This document shows, in pieces, positions 50,180 through 62,687 of a stretch of 64,000 nt of DNA. Under the pieces are notes generated by a model, which had not been told where the DNA came from, did not search any database, and was given only the letters and a program-made list of their open reading frames with translations. The position numbers were made by a program, and so were the translations under genes. Position 1 is the stretch's first letter. Each line of letters starts with the position of its first letter. The DNA is from Yponomeuta sedellus (lineage: Eukaryota; Arthropoda; Insecta; Lepidoptera; Yponomeutidae), in contig OW203725.1 in NCBI GenBank assembly GCA_934045075.1, positions 14,444,269 through 14,508,268 of the forward strand, read 5' to 3'.

Positions 50180-53100
50180 TCAGTAACTTATAACATTACA
50201 TAAGTTCTGCTTCGTTGGATTTTCTAAGTTGCGAGACGCAACACTGACTGCAAAGGCTATGTCTGGCCTAGTGCCTGTCATCAAGTATGCTAACGCACCA
50301 ACTGCTTGACGGTATGGGAATGACGATGTAGGTTCTCCATCATCTGCGACATCATTCGCCTTCAGAATTGGCGTATTTAATGCTGTGCATTTATCCATGC
50401 CGAACCTCTCCAATACACGAACTGCATACGCTTTCTGATGTAGTAATATTGAGCCATCGGGGAACCTCTTTATCTCCATCCCGAGGAAGTAACTAGCAGG
50501 TTTCACTGTTATCTTGAAACGCACTCTCATTTCTTCCAAGAAATTTATTGCTTCTTTCTCACTTGTCGAAGCAATCAGACCATCGTCGACGTATAATGCA
50601 AGAATAACCTTTTCTTTCCCTCGTTTCCTTACAAACAGACAAGGATCAGATTCACTCTGCTTAAAACCGATTTGCGCTATGTAGTCTGATATACATCTAT
50701 TCCAACAAAGTGGTGCTTGTTTTAGCCCATATAGGCTCTTCTTTAATCTAAAGACAAGCTTAGGATTTGTAGTGTGACCATCAGGTGGCTTCATATAAAT
50801 TTCTTCATCTAATGTGCCATACAAAAATGCTGTGGAGACATCGTATTGTGTTAGCTTCAGCTTATCTTTAGCAGCAACGCTCTATACTGCCTTTACAGTG
50901 CTGCTTCTAGCTACTGGACTAAATGTCTCATGAAAGTCTATATCCTTTCTCTGCGAATATCCTTTAATGACCAACCGAGCCTTGTACTTATCGATTGTAC
51001 CATCTGGATTTGTCTTTATCTTGAAAATCCATTTGCAGGGGATAGCTTTCCGGCCTTTGGGCAATTCGACTAACTCCCAAGTCCTATTATCTTTCAGCGA
51101 ACTTATTTCGCTATCAATAGCATTCTTCCATTTTTGACTATCTTTACAAGACATAGCCTCTTTAAAAGTTTTTGGTTCGAACATGACTTCATTACCTTCT
51201 ATCGCCATGATGTAGTCTTGGAATCTACTTGGAGGCTTGATGTTTGCTCTGTTTCGCAGAGTTCTTTCACCTTCTCTTTCTATGTCCTCTACAGACAAGG
51301 AAGGTGCATCAGGTTCTTCTCTTTCGATTTCCTCATCCTCTTCTTCTGAGTGGATTGACTCAAACATTGACTGATCTGGGTCCATTGTTTGTTCATCATT
51401 TAAACGATCATTATCTTCATAGGCCTCATAATGTGTCGTCGATTGTGAAGTTTGTTCTCTGATCTCCTCAGGTTCATGTCGTTCCTTAACTTCAAGACTT
51501 TCATCCTGTCTATGATCAGCTACATGCTCGTCCTCCATATCAACAACGATCTTCCGCTCATCGTGCATATCGATGTATTTCTGAAGATTCGGTATCTTGA
51601 AATGTACCTCTTTCTTCATCACTGGTGTTGACTCTTCTGGTTTTGTCTCATTCTCCTTAGGTTTCCCCAATAACGCGATTTCTTCGAACGTTACGTCTCT
51701 TGACCTTATGAGTTTAAGATTTTCTTTATTCCAGATTCTGTAGCCTTCGTCTCCATCATAACCAATGAGGATCCCTTTTTGAGCTTTCTTAGCTAGTTTT
51801 TTGCGATTCACTTTGGGGATGTGCGCATAGCATGTGCAGCCTAAGATCCGAAGATGTTTAATCGCTGGCTTCTTTCCATACCACAACTCGTATGGTGATT
51901 TGCCTTGCATGCTAGACGGCCCTGTGCGATTTAGTACGTAGACAGTAGCAATCACTATCTCTGCCCACAAACCATCCGGTATTTTTTCATGTGCATGCAT
52001 GACGGCTCGCGCTGCTTCAACTACCGTGCGATTTTCCCTTTCTACGCATCCAGCTTGTTCGGGTGTGTGAGGCATCGTCAATCGTTGCGTTATGCCATGC
52101 TCTTGTAAGATCTTCCGAAATTCATCGCTGACAAACTCACCACCATTGTCGCTCAGTACTTCTTTGACAACATGTCCCGCAACCTTAGCTTCGGCAAGGA
52201 AATGCTTAAGCTTTGAAGCTGCTTCAGACTTTTGGCGTAGAAAGTAAACGTGTCGACAGCGTGTGTAGTCGTCTTTGAAAAGGATGAAGTATCGAAGCTT
52301 TGAGATAGAATACGGAAACGGTCCGCAAATATCAGTATGAATTAGTTCTCCTGGTTGAGTTGCTCTAACCCTTGTACCGAATTTCTGCTTATGAGCTTTT
52401 CCGTACACACAGCCTTCGCAATTTGCCTATTCTCCACTTTTAATCCCAACTCTTGTTCAACGACTTGTTTGACATGTCTTTTATTTTGATGAACTAGCCT
52501 TTCATGGTAGACTTGTAGTGGATTAGTGATTAATTGATTGACTTCTAGATTTATTGGCGCTACACCTTTAAGCTCCAGCTTGAAAAGTCCGCCTCTAATC
52601 TCTCTCGTCCCAACAATTTTGATCTGCCCATCTACTTTCAATACACATCGGGTAGGCTCTGACTCGAACGTACTCTTGGATGAAATATCGTGAGCAGAGA
52701 GAACTGAGAATAAGTTTTTCTTAATACTTGGAACGTACCAAACATCTTTTAACTGTATGTGTTCAACTCGTCCGTTGAGGTTGGCTTCAGCACGTATGTT
52801 GCCCATTCCAATGGCTTCGATGGTTTGACCATTAGCCGCAGTTACTGTATGTGAACCGTTAAAGTGCTTAAAGCTTTCAAAGAATTCGCCTCTGTTCGTT
52901 ACGTGGCTAGTCGCACCGTTGTCAACATACCAGTTAACTTTGTCCATTGGCAATCCGTCATCTATAGCTAACACAGAAAGATTAACATTGGTCTTCTGAA
53001 CCTCACCTGTCTGCTTTGGTGGGCGTCCATCGTTTATCCATTTTCGGCATTTGCGTACTCTGTGTCCAACTTCACCACAGTAGTTGCATTTAAACACTTC

Positions 53101-53866
53101 TTGTCTCTTTTTCTTTTCTGTCTTCACGACTAACACTTCGCTATGTTCATCCTCAGTTTTGCTAGTTAAGGCTTTCTCATAGCCGCTTAGTTGGGAGGTA
53201 AGATTCTCTATTGTCCTATCCTTTTTTGTAATCAAGAGCCAACTAGACTTGAAAGCAAAATAATCTTGCGGTAAAGTGCAAAGTATCTTACAAATCAGCA
53301 GTATCTCAGGTAGATTTGTCTCGAGTTGGCCATTTAAGTCATGCCAAATGTTCTTTAACGCAGATATATGCCTCCTTATGTCATGATCATGGTCCTTTTT
53401 ATACTTGAAGAATTCGAGGCACAGTTCGTAACTTTTGTCTTCATTACTTCCACTATAGAGACGTTCAAGCTCATCCCAAACCTCTTTAGCACTTCTATAA
53501 CGCATATCTTGGTCGAGTGTTTCATCCGTCATGTTCGTTGTCATCAATGTTAAGACAGCACTATCGATACTTTGGAAATCTCGTATTTCCTTATCATATT
53601 TTGCCTTGGTGGCAACATCAGCCGTTCCAGTTTGCTCAGCGGGCTTTACTGCCTTCCCTTCGATTAGCTCTATCGCACCGGGAATTGCCCTACATACTGT
53701 TTCTACTCTGTATTTCCAATGCTTATAGTTCTTTCCATTAAGATGCTCTATTTGTACCTTGGATGCTTCCGTGATTACTCTCTCCATCGTGATCAGGGTC
53801 CGTACAAGAACTTTTACTAAGAACTTTTAGCTAATTCCGCTCTCGTACTTTATTACTCTGCTACCA
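50180..53866 (-). pseudogene. Ty1/Copia gag-pol, 3'-truncated, nearly open
   Basis: The ATG at 53787 starts a Copia Gag (UBN2-type region, HLNGKNYKHWKYRVETV) with one zinc knuckle, CNYCGEVGHRVRKC. The protease has WYVDNGATSHVTN. The integrase follows (HTDICGPFP, LSDNGGEFV, PEQAGCVERENRTV, GKSPYELWYG), then the reverse transcriptase (WKWIF-type start, FHETFSPVA, LKQAPLCWN and catalytic YVDD in LALYVDDGLIAS). There is a one-base frame change near 52415 just before the integrase finger, and one TAG at 50880-50882 in the reverse transcriptase. The sequence ends at about 50206 before RNase H and no 3' LTR is found. Order protease, integrase, reverse transcriptase identifies Copia. Confidence 0.92.
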
Positions 53867-54125
53867 TGTTAAAGTAAGCGGGATTACGGAAAAATATAGA
53901 ATTTGGCTGTTTAATATCGATTAGTCTATTTCGTTGTCTTTCCAAGAAGTGACAGCTGACATAATCAATAAAAAGGTTTTCCTAACATGATAGGATGAAG
54001 GATGTTTGAATAGAATGAAAGGTGTACTTTTTCTATTCCACTGATGTCAACTCTTGCTTACGAAATTTTCACGGAATAAATCCACATCTAAATAAAACAA
54101 CTTTTATTTAAAGTCGCACTCGTAA
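53867..54125 (-). repeat. 5' LTR (or its remnant) of the Copia element
   Basis: On the minus strand it ends ...CTTACTTTAACA directly before the primer site TGGTAGCAGAG (53856-53866), which resembles the initiator-Met half-tRNA site of Copia. The outer boundary is unclear because the next Copia fragment begins close by. Part of it matches 32760-32930. Confidence 0.65.
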
Positions 54126-54129
54126 TGGT

Positions 54130-55832
54130 GAGGGAAAAGGTAAGGTTGAATGTAAGTCGCTGGGGTTGACCGTGAGTAATGTGATGTATGTTACAGAGTT
54201 GCATACAAACTTGATGAGTGTAAGTGCTATAGCGGATAGAGGTTTCGTTTCTGTATTTACTGATAAAGGATGTGAGGTTTATAAGAAAGGAGAATGTGAG
54301 GTGAGAGGAAAGGCAGCAGTAAAAGGTGTAAAAGAGAAAGGCGTATATAAACTTAAACAATGTTTACAGAATACGGCACTAAGCACTACTGTCAGTCGAG
54401 AGGCGATACTATGGCATCAGCGGATGGGACATCTTGGTATGCGCAACCTCCTCCTCCTTAGAGATAAACTCGCAACTGGGGTAAGTTTTCCTAACTCTAG
54501 CAATAAAATCGATTGCGTAGCTTGTGTCATGGGAAAGCAAACCAAGCAACCTTTTCCAAAGAAAGGTGGTACTAGAGCCAAAGAGCCATTAGAATTGGTG
54601 CATTCGGATGTTTGCGGACCGATGGAAAATGAGTTTTTTAGAGGTTGTAAATATTTTTTGACGTTTATTGACGATTGTACGCGGAAAACTTTCGTTTATT
54701 TTCTGAAACAAAAAGGGGAAGTTTTTGGAAAATTCAAATAGTTTAAGGCGTTAGCAGAGAATCAAACGGGCAAGATTGTGAAGATGATTAGGACCGACAA
54801 TGGAAAAGAATTTGTCAATAAGCAGATGGATGAATACTAAAGCCAGAACGGAATTCAACATCAACTTTCGGTGGAGTACACTCCAGAGCAAAACGGAGTA
54901 GCAGAGCGTGCTAATCGTACTATTTGTGAAAAAGCTCTATGCATGATTCAAGAAGCAGGACTTGAGAAGAAGTTCTGGGCTGAAGCTGTTCACCATGCAG
55001 TCTTCTTGAAAAACCGATCGCCAACGATAGCTGTCAAAAACAAGACACCGGAGGAAGCTTGGACTGGAAGAAAGTGTGATCTGAGCATGATCAAAACTTT
55101 CGGATGCAAGGCTTTCATGCATATTCCGAATCAAAAGAGAAAGAAATGGGATGCAAAAAGGAGAGAACTTGTGCATACAGGATACTGCGATAATTTGAAG
55201 GCTTATCGACTGGTAGATCCCAAAACCGGACAATACTACAAAGCGAGAGACATCGTATTTTTCGAGAATGAAAAATTTTACGGCAGTACAGAACATTTGA
55301 GGAAATTTGACGAACCGTTTTCAGGGCCAACGGACACTATTGCTCCTTTAGAAGTTCTCAATGTACCAAATCATGAAGGAACAAACCAAGAGGTTTCAGC
55401 AAACGAAGAAACACATCATCGAAGAGTCGATACTGAGCAAGCTAACATTCCTTTACAAGAAGAAAGTCAGCAGCCATTGACAAGAGATGAAGTGAATGAA
55501 AATGAGAGTTTGTGTATACCAGCAGACAATAACCACGAGGGTGAAGAGTACTTATCTGCTGAAGAAGACAATGAACAAGATAGTGGTCGGCGATATCCGT
55601 TACGCAACCGCAAACCAAAAGATTTTCAGGACTTCATTCTTTACCAAGCAACGGAATCAAGAGATGATCCAAGTACTGTTGAAGAAGCTTTGTCTAGGAA
55701 TGATAGTGCTAAATGGAGAAATGCAATTCAGGAGGAGCTGGATTCATTAAAGAAAAATAAAACCTGGATTTTGGTAAAGCCACCAATTAAATGCAATGTG
55801 GTTGATTGTAAATGGTTTTTTAAGATAAGATA
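54130..55832 (+). pseudogene. Second Ty1/Copia pol fragment, opposite orientation
   Basis: It begins inside the protease-integrase linker (VTELHTNLMSVSAIADRG), continues through the integrase finger (WHQRMGHLGMRNL, CVACVMGKQ) and core (HSDVCGPM, RTDNGKEFV, EYTPEQNGVAERANRT), and ends at the start of the reverse transcriptase (DCKWFFKIR, 55832). Two nonsense codons are present: TAG at 54739-54741 and TAA at 54838-54840. Both ends are truncated. It is a different family from the Copia at 50180-53866. Confidence 0.9.
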
Positions 55833-55880
55833 AGATAAGAATATTCTTTATTGTACACACCAGAAAATAATTACAGAGAC
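55826..55880 (+). repeat. GATAA repeats and retroposon-like tail
   Basis: agataagataagataagaa is followed by tattctttattgtacacacc. This looks like the reverse complement of a retroposon 3' end with a short tandem tail, inserted into the Copia reverse transcriptase. Confidence 0.55.
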
Positions 55881-56268
55881 AACAGAGGGCTTAGTGCGAG
55901 TTTTTTAACTACTCGATCGCGTTAACGTAAACTCATATTTCTATGGCATCGAGGAAGCGCCACCTAGCGACAAGTATGGAAATTAAAATTGCTGAGTGCG
56001 AGTTGTAATGGTGTACGTTGAGAAGTGAACACGTTTACCAGCCAAAACACGAATAAACGCGAGTGCGATTTGTACTGTGACAGCGTTTTGCCAGTTCGCA
56101 CGGTTAACTTACTCATACTCACTACTCAATGCTCGATTAACGCGGTAGTAAAGTTATTCGAATGGATCTGTCAAACTCGCACTAAGCACTCAGTTACAAA
56201 AGAAGAGGTACATACAATTGGCGGCCTTATTGCTGGTAGCAATTTCTTCCAGGCAACCTTAAATAAAA
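55881..56268. other. Unannotated stretch
   Basis: A 110-codon frame (56025-56357) runs into the dispersed repeat. Its last part, VLKQPKKHKVF and DDALQRLL, is also partly readable in the copy at about 29250-29300. I cannot identify it; it may be a fossil exon carried by the repeat. Confidence 0.25.
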
Positions 56269-56592
56269 TAAAGATTGTCTTAAAACAACCCAAAAAACAC
56301 AAGGTTTTTGGAGACGACGCACTCCAACGTCTGTTGTCTAACATACTGCCAAATTGAAGGTACTTGGCAGCCTTAGAGAAGCTGTGATTTTCTAAACATC
56401 TCTAATTCGGTAGCATAATGGTAACCAAAGGTAACCAACCTGACAATTGAGGGTGGTACGTTTTGAATAATAAAACATCACACTACTATATTTTTTCTGT
56501 CTAACCCGTGGTTGGCGACGTTTCAAACTAACGAGACAGACATGTGTCAGGTGTTCGTTTTATAGCGCTCCTTCTATGTTTTAGTCCTTATT
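56269..56592 (+). repeat. Dispersed repeat, uninterrupted copy
   Basis: It shows the unsplit form of the repeat that the hAT transposon at 29442-31959 interrupts: ggtacgttttgaataat is followed directly by aaacatcacactactat. It ends near gcgctccttctatg. Confidence 0.85.
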
Positions 56593-57029
56593 CTGAGATG
56601 CTGGCACTGACCAGTGTTGCCAACTAAAAAAGTTCAAATTATTGGGTTTCCATGTCAAAATTATCGTTTTGACGGCAAAATTATCGTACAGCCATACTAA
56701 AGGGAATTTTGTGTTGCGAGCTTAGAACCAAGGGCTGCGTTCAGTATGATCAGCAATTTTTCGGGCAATTGCCTAATATAAGTACCATTTCTTTTGTGCG
56801 CTTTTAATTTTTGTAGGTATTATGGTACGGCTAAAAAGTCTAGATATCCATACTAAAGTCGCAAAAAGTGACTTTTCTCCATACAGTTTGTTTGTTTTTA
56901 AATTCATAGATTTTTTTGCCAAACTATATCTTGCTTTTAGTTTTAAGCATACGACACCCGATGACCAAACCGAACGCAGCCAAGTTAATAATGAGAATAA
57001 ATGAAAGTACAAAAATAAAAACCTATTTA

Positions 57030-57186
57030 GAGGCTAAAAATTTCACCCATGCCGGGATTCGAACCCGCAACCTCTGGCTATCCGTACCAGCGCTCTACCA
57101 ATTGAGCCAATGGGCGACTCACGGCATCAGTGAAATTTCGAACCTCTTTACAATATTCTCTGTATTACGTACAGGCAGCGACATCT
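57030..57186 (-). repeat. tRNA-derived SINE, minus-strand copy
   Basis: This is the reverse complement of the unit at 40016-40190 at very high identity, with the tRNA-like head at 57045-57115. It lies inside the hAT element. Confidence 0.85.
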
Positions 57187-57297
57187 GACTTAAGCAAATT
57201 GCATTACTTACAGCCCCGACTACCTACTTTGCAGTTAGGTTTAACATCGGAACGATATCACTGTACCCACATGATTTTACTTTTTTTTATTTTTAAT

Positions 57298-57400
57298 GCC
57301 CATTGGCTCAATTGGTAGAGCGCTGGTACGGATAGCCAGAGGTTGCGGGTTCGAATCCCGGCAAGGGTGAAATTTTTAGCCTCTAAATAGGTTTTTTTAA
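57298..57400 (+). repeat. tRNA-derived SINE, plus-strand partial copy
   Basis: The tRNA-like head (57298-57368) and tail (gcctctaaataggttttttt) are present, but the leader is missing. It faces the copy at 57030-57186 across a gap of about 110 bp, so the pair could form a hairpin. Confidence 0.85.
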
Positions 57401-57959
57401 ATTTGTTCCTTAGCACGGGTTAGTGCATTAAAAATAAAAAAAAGTAAAAGTACAAAAATATGTATTAATAATATTATCAATTTTACACTTGAGGTATGCT
57501 AAATAAAAGAATTCATCACATATGACAACTAAAATTACTGCATCGATCAAAACAATCCGCTCGTATCAAATTTGACACGATAAATGAATATTTGCTAAGT
57601 AAGTATGCAGGATAACTGCAAAATTTGCAAATTAATAGCGTTTAATTTTTCCTTAACACAAACGTACTTGCGTACTTTTTACGCATTGACGCTTATTTAT
57701 TCAATGTATAAAATTATCGTACGTTTAACTGAATTTAGATAATTGTTATCGTACATCGTACCGATGGCTAAATTATCGTACGCCCCCATAATTATCGTAC
57801 GGGTTGGCAACACTGGCACTGACTGACACCGGCGTTGGAGATCTTGGCGGGAACTTCAACTTGGCGGTCTTTTCAAAACTTTGATTTTCAGTTTTTATAT
57901 ATTTTACTGCTTAAAATAGCATATAAATAGTGTGTAAATAGTGAGTTTTCCCCTCCAGT

Positions 57960-59169
57960 ATGGAGGGGAATGAAGGTCATGGGGATAATCCCCATAAAAC
58001 TCCTAAAAAACGCAAAGAGACTTCAGTCGATGTTGGCGGCGGTAGTGGTGAGGAAAGTGACTCAACTTTGTATACTAAGCCATTTCTTAAACCCAATTAT
58101 AAAAGACAATATCCAGAGAACTCAACAATTAGTGAATTTAAAGTGTTTGTCGAGAGCACCGAGAAAGAACGTTTGGGCAACAAAAGCCCTATCTACTTGA
58201 ACCACATCTTTGCTACAGATGTTAAAGGTGTCGTGGCCATTCGCCGTATTAACGCGAACAAAATTGCGGTTGTTTTTAAACAACACAACACCGCAAACAA
58301 CTTCCTAAACAATAACTCCTTCCTGGACAAATACAAGCTCAAAGCTTACATCCCGGCAGCACAGATAGAGCGCGTTGGCGTCATCCGTTTTGTTCCAACC
58401 AACATTTCGACCAAAGAATTGTATACGAAACTTACTTCTAAATACGACATTGTTGCCATTCGTCGCTTCACAAGGAAAAACGGTCAAGAACGTGTCCCCA
58501 TACAAACTGTCAGTATCACTTTTTTGTCAAACTCCCTCCCGGATAGTGTCCAGTACGATTTATTCTCGTATCGTGTATTCGATTACGTCCCTCCTCTGCA
58601 GCAGTGCTTTCGATGCTTTAAATTTAATCACTCGGCAAAAGTTTGCAATGGGAAACAGATGTGTAGTTGCTGTGGTGGCGAGCACAATTATAGAGATTGT
58701 GACCGGCCCAATGAGCTCCGTTGTGTTAATTGTCACGGACCTCATTTGGCTGTTTCAAGGGCTTGTCCAGTTAAAATGAGGAAAATATTGGAAAAAAAGA
58801 AATCAATTAAGTAACTATGCAAGTGTTGTGAGCGGCACAAATCTTGAAACAGATTTCCCTCCTTTACCAGACAGGTCGCAATTTGTAAATAAACAATTTG
58901 TAAATAATAATGCAGTAAAGTCAGTAAATACTGTAAATAAATTGAAGCCTTCTAAAACCGCAGACAATGCAAATAATACAAAGTCTCTGCCTGAGGATGT
59001 GGCTATGGCCCCCTCCACTACCTCAAGCATTAAACAAATTATTGTAGAAAATGAAGAGGTAATAAAAGCTCTCGTAGCTACATTAGTTCAGCTAGGAAAC
59101 AAAACTGATGACGAACCTATTACTAGGACGTCAATAAAAGACCTTTTATTTAAAAATCTGACAATATAA
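57960..59169 (+). pseudogene. LINE C ORF1 with a single frameshift
   Basis: It begins MEGNEGHGDNPHKTPKKRKE and shows the same layout as LINE A ORF1 (RRINANKIAVVF; VGVIRFVPTNIS). Zinc knuckles are CFRCFKFNHSAKVC, CSCCGGEHNYRDC and CVNCHGPHLAVSRAC. The frame is lost at the A-rich run near 58790-58800, just after MRKILEKKK, giving TAA at 58812-58814. The right frame resumes (NYASVVSGTNLETDFPPLP) and runs to TAA at 59167-59169. A length change in a homopolymer is the simplest cause. Confidence 0.9.
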
Positions 59170-62100
59170 TGGATTGTAACACAACATCGCAACCACAATT
59201 ACGTATTGCACAGTATAATATTCAGAGTGTTAATAATAAAAAAGAACTACTTATGAACTTTTTACAAAATGAAGCTATTGATATATGCTTATTAAATGAG
59301 ACTTGGTTAAAAGACCATCATACTTTTCGGATTTCAGGCTATAATATTTATAACAAAAATTCAACTAACAGTCACAACGGTGTAGCAATACTAATAAAAC
59401 CTTATTTAAAATGTAATATTTTAGACACTAACTTTTATGAGGACATCCAAACAATCGCCGTGTCTGTTTCCTCAGCAATAGGTAACTTAACTATTCTCTG
59501 TGTATACTGTCCCCCTACAAGTGGTCATATAAGAATTAATAGACTTGGTAAAATAATACAAGATCTCCCTAAGCCGATTTTTGTTAGCGGTGATTTTAAC
59601 GCACATCATATTTCTTTTGGATGTTTATCCACGAAAGGTCGAGGTCAAGACTTGTATAATGTTATAGATGATTGTAATTTATGTATTTTAAATGACGGAA
59701 ACTTCACCAACGTTAACTATCCTACGCGTAATCCATCAGCAATTGATGTTACATTTGTTAGTGCTAATCTCGCGCCACTTTGCAACTGGTCGGTGCATGA
59801 TGATGCTATGGGGAGTTACCATTACCCAACTATTACCAACATTATCCTTAGTATAGATAGATACCAAGTCAATCCACCTGTTGATAAATTCTTATATAAT
59901 AAAGCTGATTGGAATAAGTTTCATGAACTTTCGAAATCAATTTTCTCCAATATGTCACTGGAAGATGACGATCCAATGGTATCTTATAATGACTTTTGGT
60001 CTCGACTTGATAACCTCAAACAGATGGTAGTACCACGATTTGTCAGACCAAATAGCTTCCGCAGTAAAAGCCCCGCGCCCTGGTGGAACAGTACATGTCA
60101 AAAAAGTGTTGTAGAATCATATAATGCTTTGAAATTGTACAAGCAAGACCCTACCATAGAGAATTATATTAATTATAAACGGTTAGATGCACTTAAAAAA
60201 CGAACAATAAAAGATCAAAAAAAGAATAGGTGGGGTGAACTATGTGAAACTTTTAATAGAACTACTCCAATTAGTAAAATATGGAATCTTATTAAAATGT
60301 TTAAAGGTGTCAGGTCTAGCAACAGATCATATAAAGACGAGTTTGTTCAACCTTTTCTGTCCAAACTTTCAGACAGTAATAACTTGGTAGAATCTAATAC
60401 ATTCCATAATTATTTTGACCTTAATAATGAGAATCCTAAATCAAAGTTTTTACTAGAACCCTTTTCATGGACTGAATTCACATTGAGTCTACAATCTAGA
60501 CGAAATACGACTCCAGGTCTTGATGATTTCCCATATCTTGTGATTAAAAATTTAGATGAATCGATACAAGCCATATTTCTCGAAATTCTTAATAATCTTT
60601 GGCAACAAAAAATTATTCCAGACTCATGGAAAATCCAATGTGTGATTCCATTACTAAAACTTGATAAACCACCCGATCTTGCAAGCTCATACCGCCCAAT
60701 TTCACTTTCATCTTGTCTTGGTAAGATTTTTGAAAATATGTTGAAAAATCGTCTCGATTGGTATGCTGAGTCAAATCTTGTCATTCCAAATTTTCAATTT
60801 GGTTTCCGTAGAGGACGTAGTTGTGCAGACAGCTTCATTTCACTTATTTCTGACCTGAAAAGAGCAAAAAATGCTCAGTTACATACAGTGTGTGTGTTTT
60901 TAGATGTACAAGGTGCTTTTGATAGTATTGACCCAGGCATACTAGTTAAGATCTTGACTGGTAGTCTGGATATTCCTGGACAAGTATCAAAATGGATATA
61001 TAAATTCTTAACTGATAGGACAATCTTTGTAAAATATAATAATATTTTTCATGGACCCGAGTTAGCATCTAAAGGCACAATGCAGGGTGCTACACTCTCG
61101 CCTTTAATATATAACATTTATACACTTGTGAAATATGTAAATATGTTGATACCACAAATGTAAATATCTTGCAATTTGCTGACGATTTAGCAATATACAG
61201 CTCTCATTCTAATTTATCAATAGCAATAGATAATATTAATATAGCTTTAGAACAATTAAACAATTATTATAATGATACATTGCATCTCAAAATTAATGCC
61301 TCTAAAAGCAGCTTGATGATATTTATATATAGTAATGAAGTTATACAGAGAGTATCGCAACACAAATTTTTGGGTGTAATTATCGATGAAAAATTAAATT
61401 TTGAAGAACACATAAAATACATTTGTAAAAATGCTTTGAAAGGCTTGAACATTTTAAGATGCCTAGCAGGTGTATCTTGGGGTGCAGACCCCAACATTTT
61501 GTCTATATTATATAAAGCCATTGTTAGAAGTCATTTTGATTATAGTAGTTTAGCTTATTTGAATAGCCCTTATGTACATAGATTAGATATAGTTCAGAAC
61601 AAGGCTTTGCGCATAATTTCTGGAGGAATGTGCTCAACACCCATAAGGGCCATGGAGGTTGAGACTAACATTATGCCCCTTGTTTTGAGAAGAATCATAT
61701 TGGCAGAAAGATATTGTATTAAGTTGCTCTCATCAAATAAGAGTCATGTTATTGAAAGGATAGTTCCTAACCTGGTAACAGTTACGGGACCATTGGCTGA
61801 TGCAGTTGACATTTTGAAAAGTACTTACATCTCCTGAGATTTTCCGCATTTATCTGGAAGTTAAAGGAAAATGCACAAATATTAAAATTAATAATAAATG
61901 GCCATGTTATTTACATTCTTTTAATAGCATAACTCATCCCATCACAGTAATTGAAAATAACACAATTAATTCAAATGCTGATATGTTATTGTTTTTAGAT
62001 GAGAATTCACAATTTTATACTTTGTACACTGATGGCTCCAAAAGTGATGACCATGTAAGATCAGCCGTTTATGATCCTCAGACAAAATTTGCTCAAAGTT

Positions 62101-62220
62101 TTGTTTTGGATAACCAATGTTCAATATACACAGCGGAGGCTTATGCAGTTTTAGAGGCTATAAAATTGATCCACCACCTAAATAAATGTCAGAAATATTT
62201 GGTCCTAACTGATTCATTGA
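59169..62220 (+). pseudogene. LINE C ORF2, first part: endonuclease, reverse transcriptase, start of RNase H
   Basis: Endonuclease: AQYNIQSVNNKKELL, LLNETWLKDHH, SGDFNAHHISFG and GSYHYPTI. Reverse transcriptase: YRPISLSSCLGKIF, QFGFRRGRSCADSF, FLDVQGAFDSIDPG and GTMQGATLSPL. The frame shifts near 61125 before LQFADDLAIYSS, and again near 61838. RNase H starts LYTDGSKSDDHV and YTAEAYAVLEA and is cut at LTDSL by the Harbinger element. It is non-functional. Confidence 0.9.
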
Positions 62221-62687
62221 TGCCCGGTTTCTGAGGTTCACAGTGAATGGTTCGTTAGCTATAGAATCAATAAAGTTATCAGTTCAATAAACGTCAGTTA
62301 ACTGTCAATGCGTTTCTGAGTACACGGAGGACGGTCGTATAGTTATCGAACCGATAAGTAGTTCACCATTCCGCCACTAGATGGAACTATTTTGAAGCCT
62401 ACTCTTAACATACGCATTTCATCTGTATTCTACTGCAGATTCAGGTTTTGCATACATAAAATAATTAAAATAATTGTTTGAAATCAACTTACAGTAAGAT
62501 TTTTTTTTAAAAGATGAGAAATTTTTTTCATAACCTAAACCAATAATTTATCTTTACCACTGTCAAGAAAAAAAGTCAGATGTTAGTTTTGTGCGGCAAT
62601 TTTGTTTATCAGTTCTTACTTGTCCAAACTTTACATAACTGTATGTTAATCTATTTTTCTTTCTTGATGTACCTATCTATTGTTCTA

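Larger units (their letters stand above)
56612..57815. mobile_element. Non-autonomous hAT element (1204 bp)
   Basis: The ends are CAGTGTTGCCAAC and GTTGGCAACACTG. An exact 8-bp target duplication, gcactgac, lies at 56604-56611 and 57816-57823. The motif AATTATCGTAC recurs near both ends (about 56650-56690 and 57710-57800), like subterminal transposase sites. There is no transposase. The interior holds two SINE copies in opposite orientation. Confidence 0.92.
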
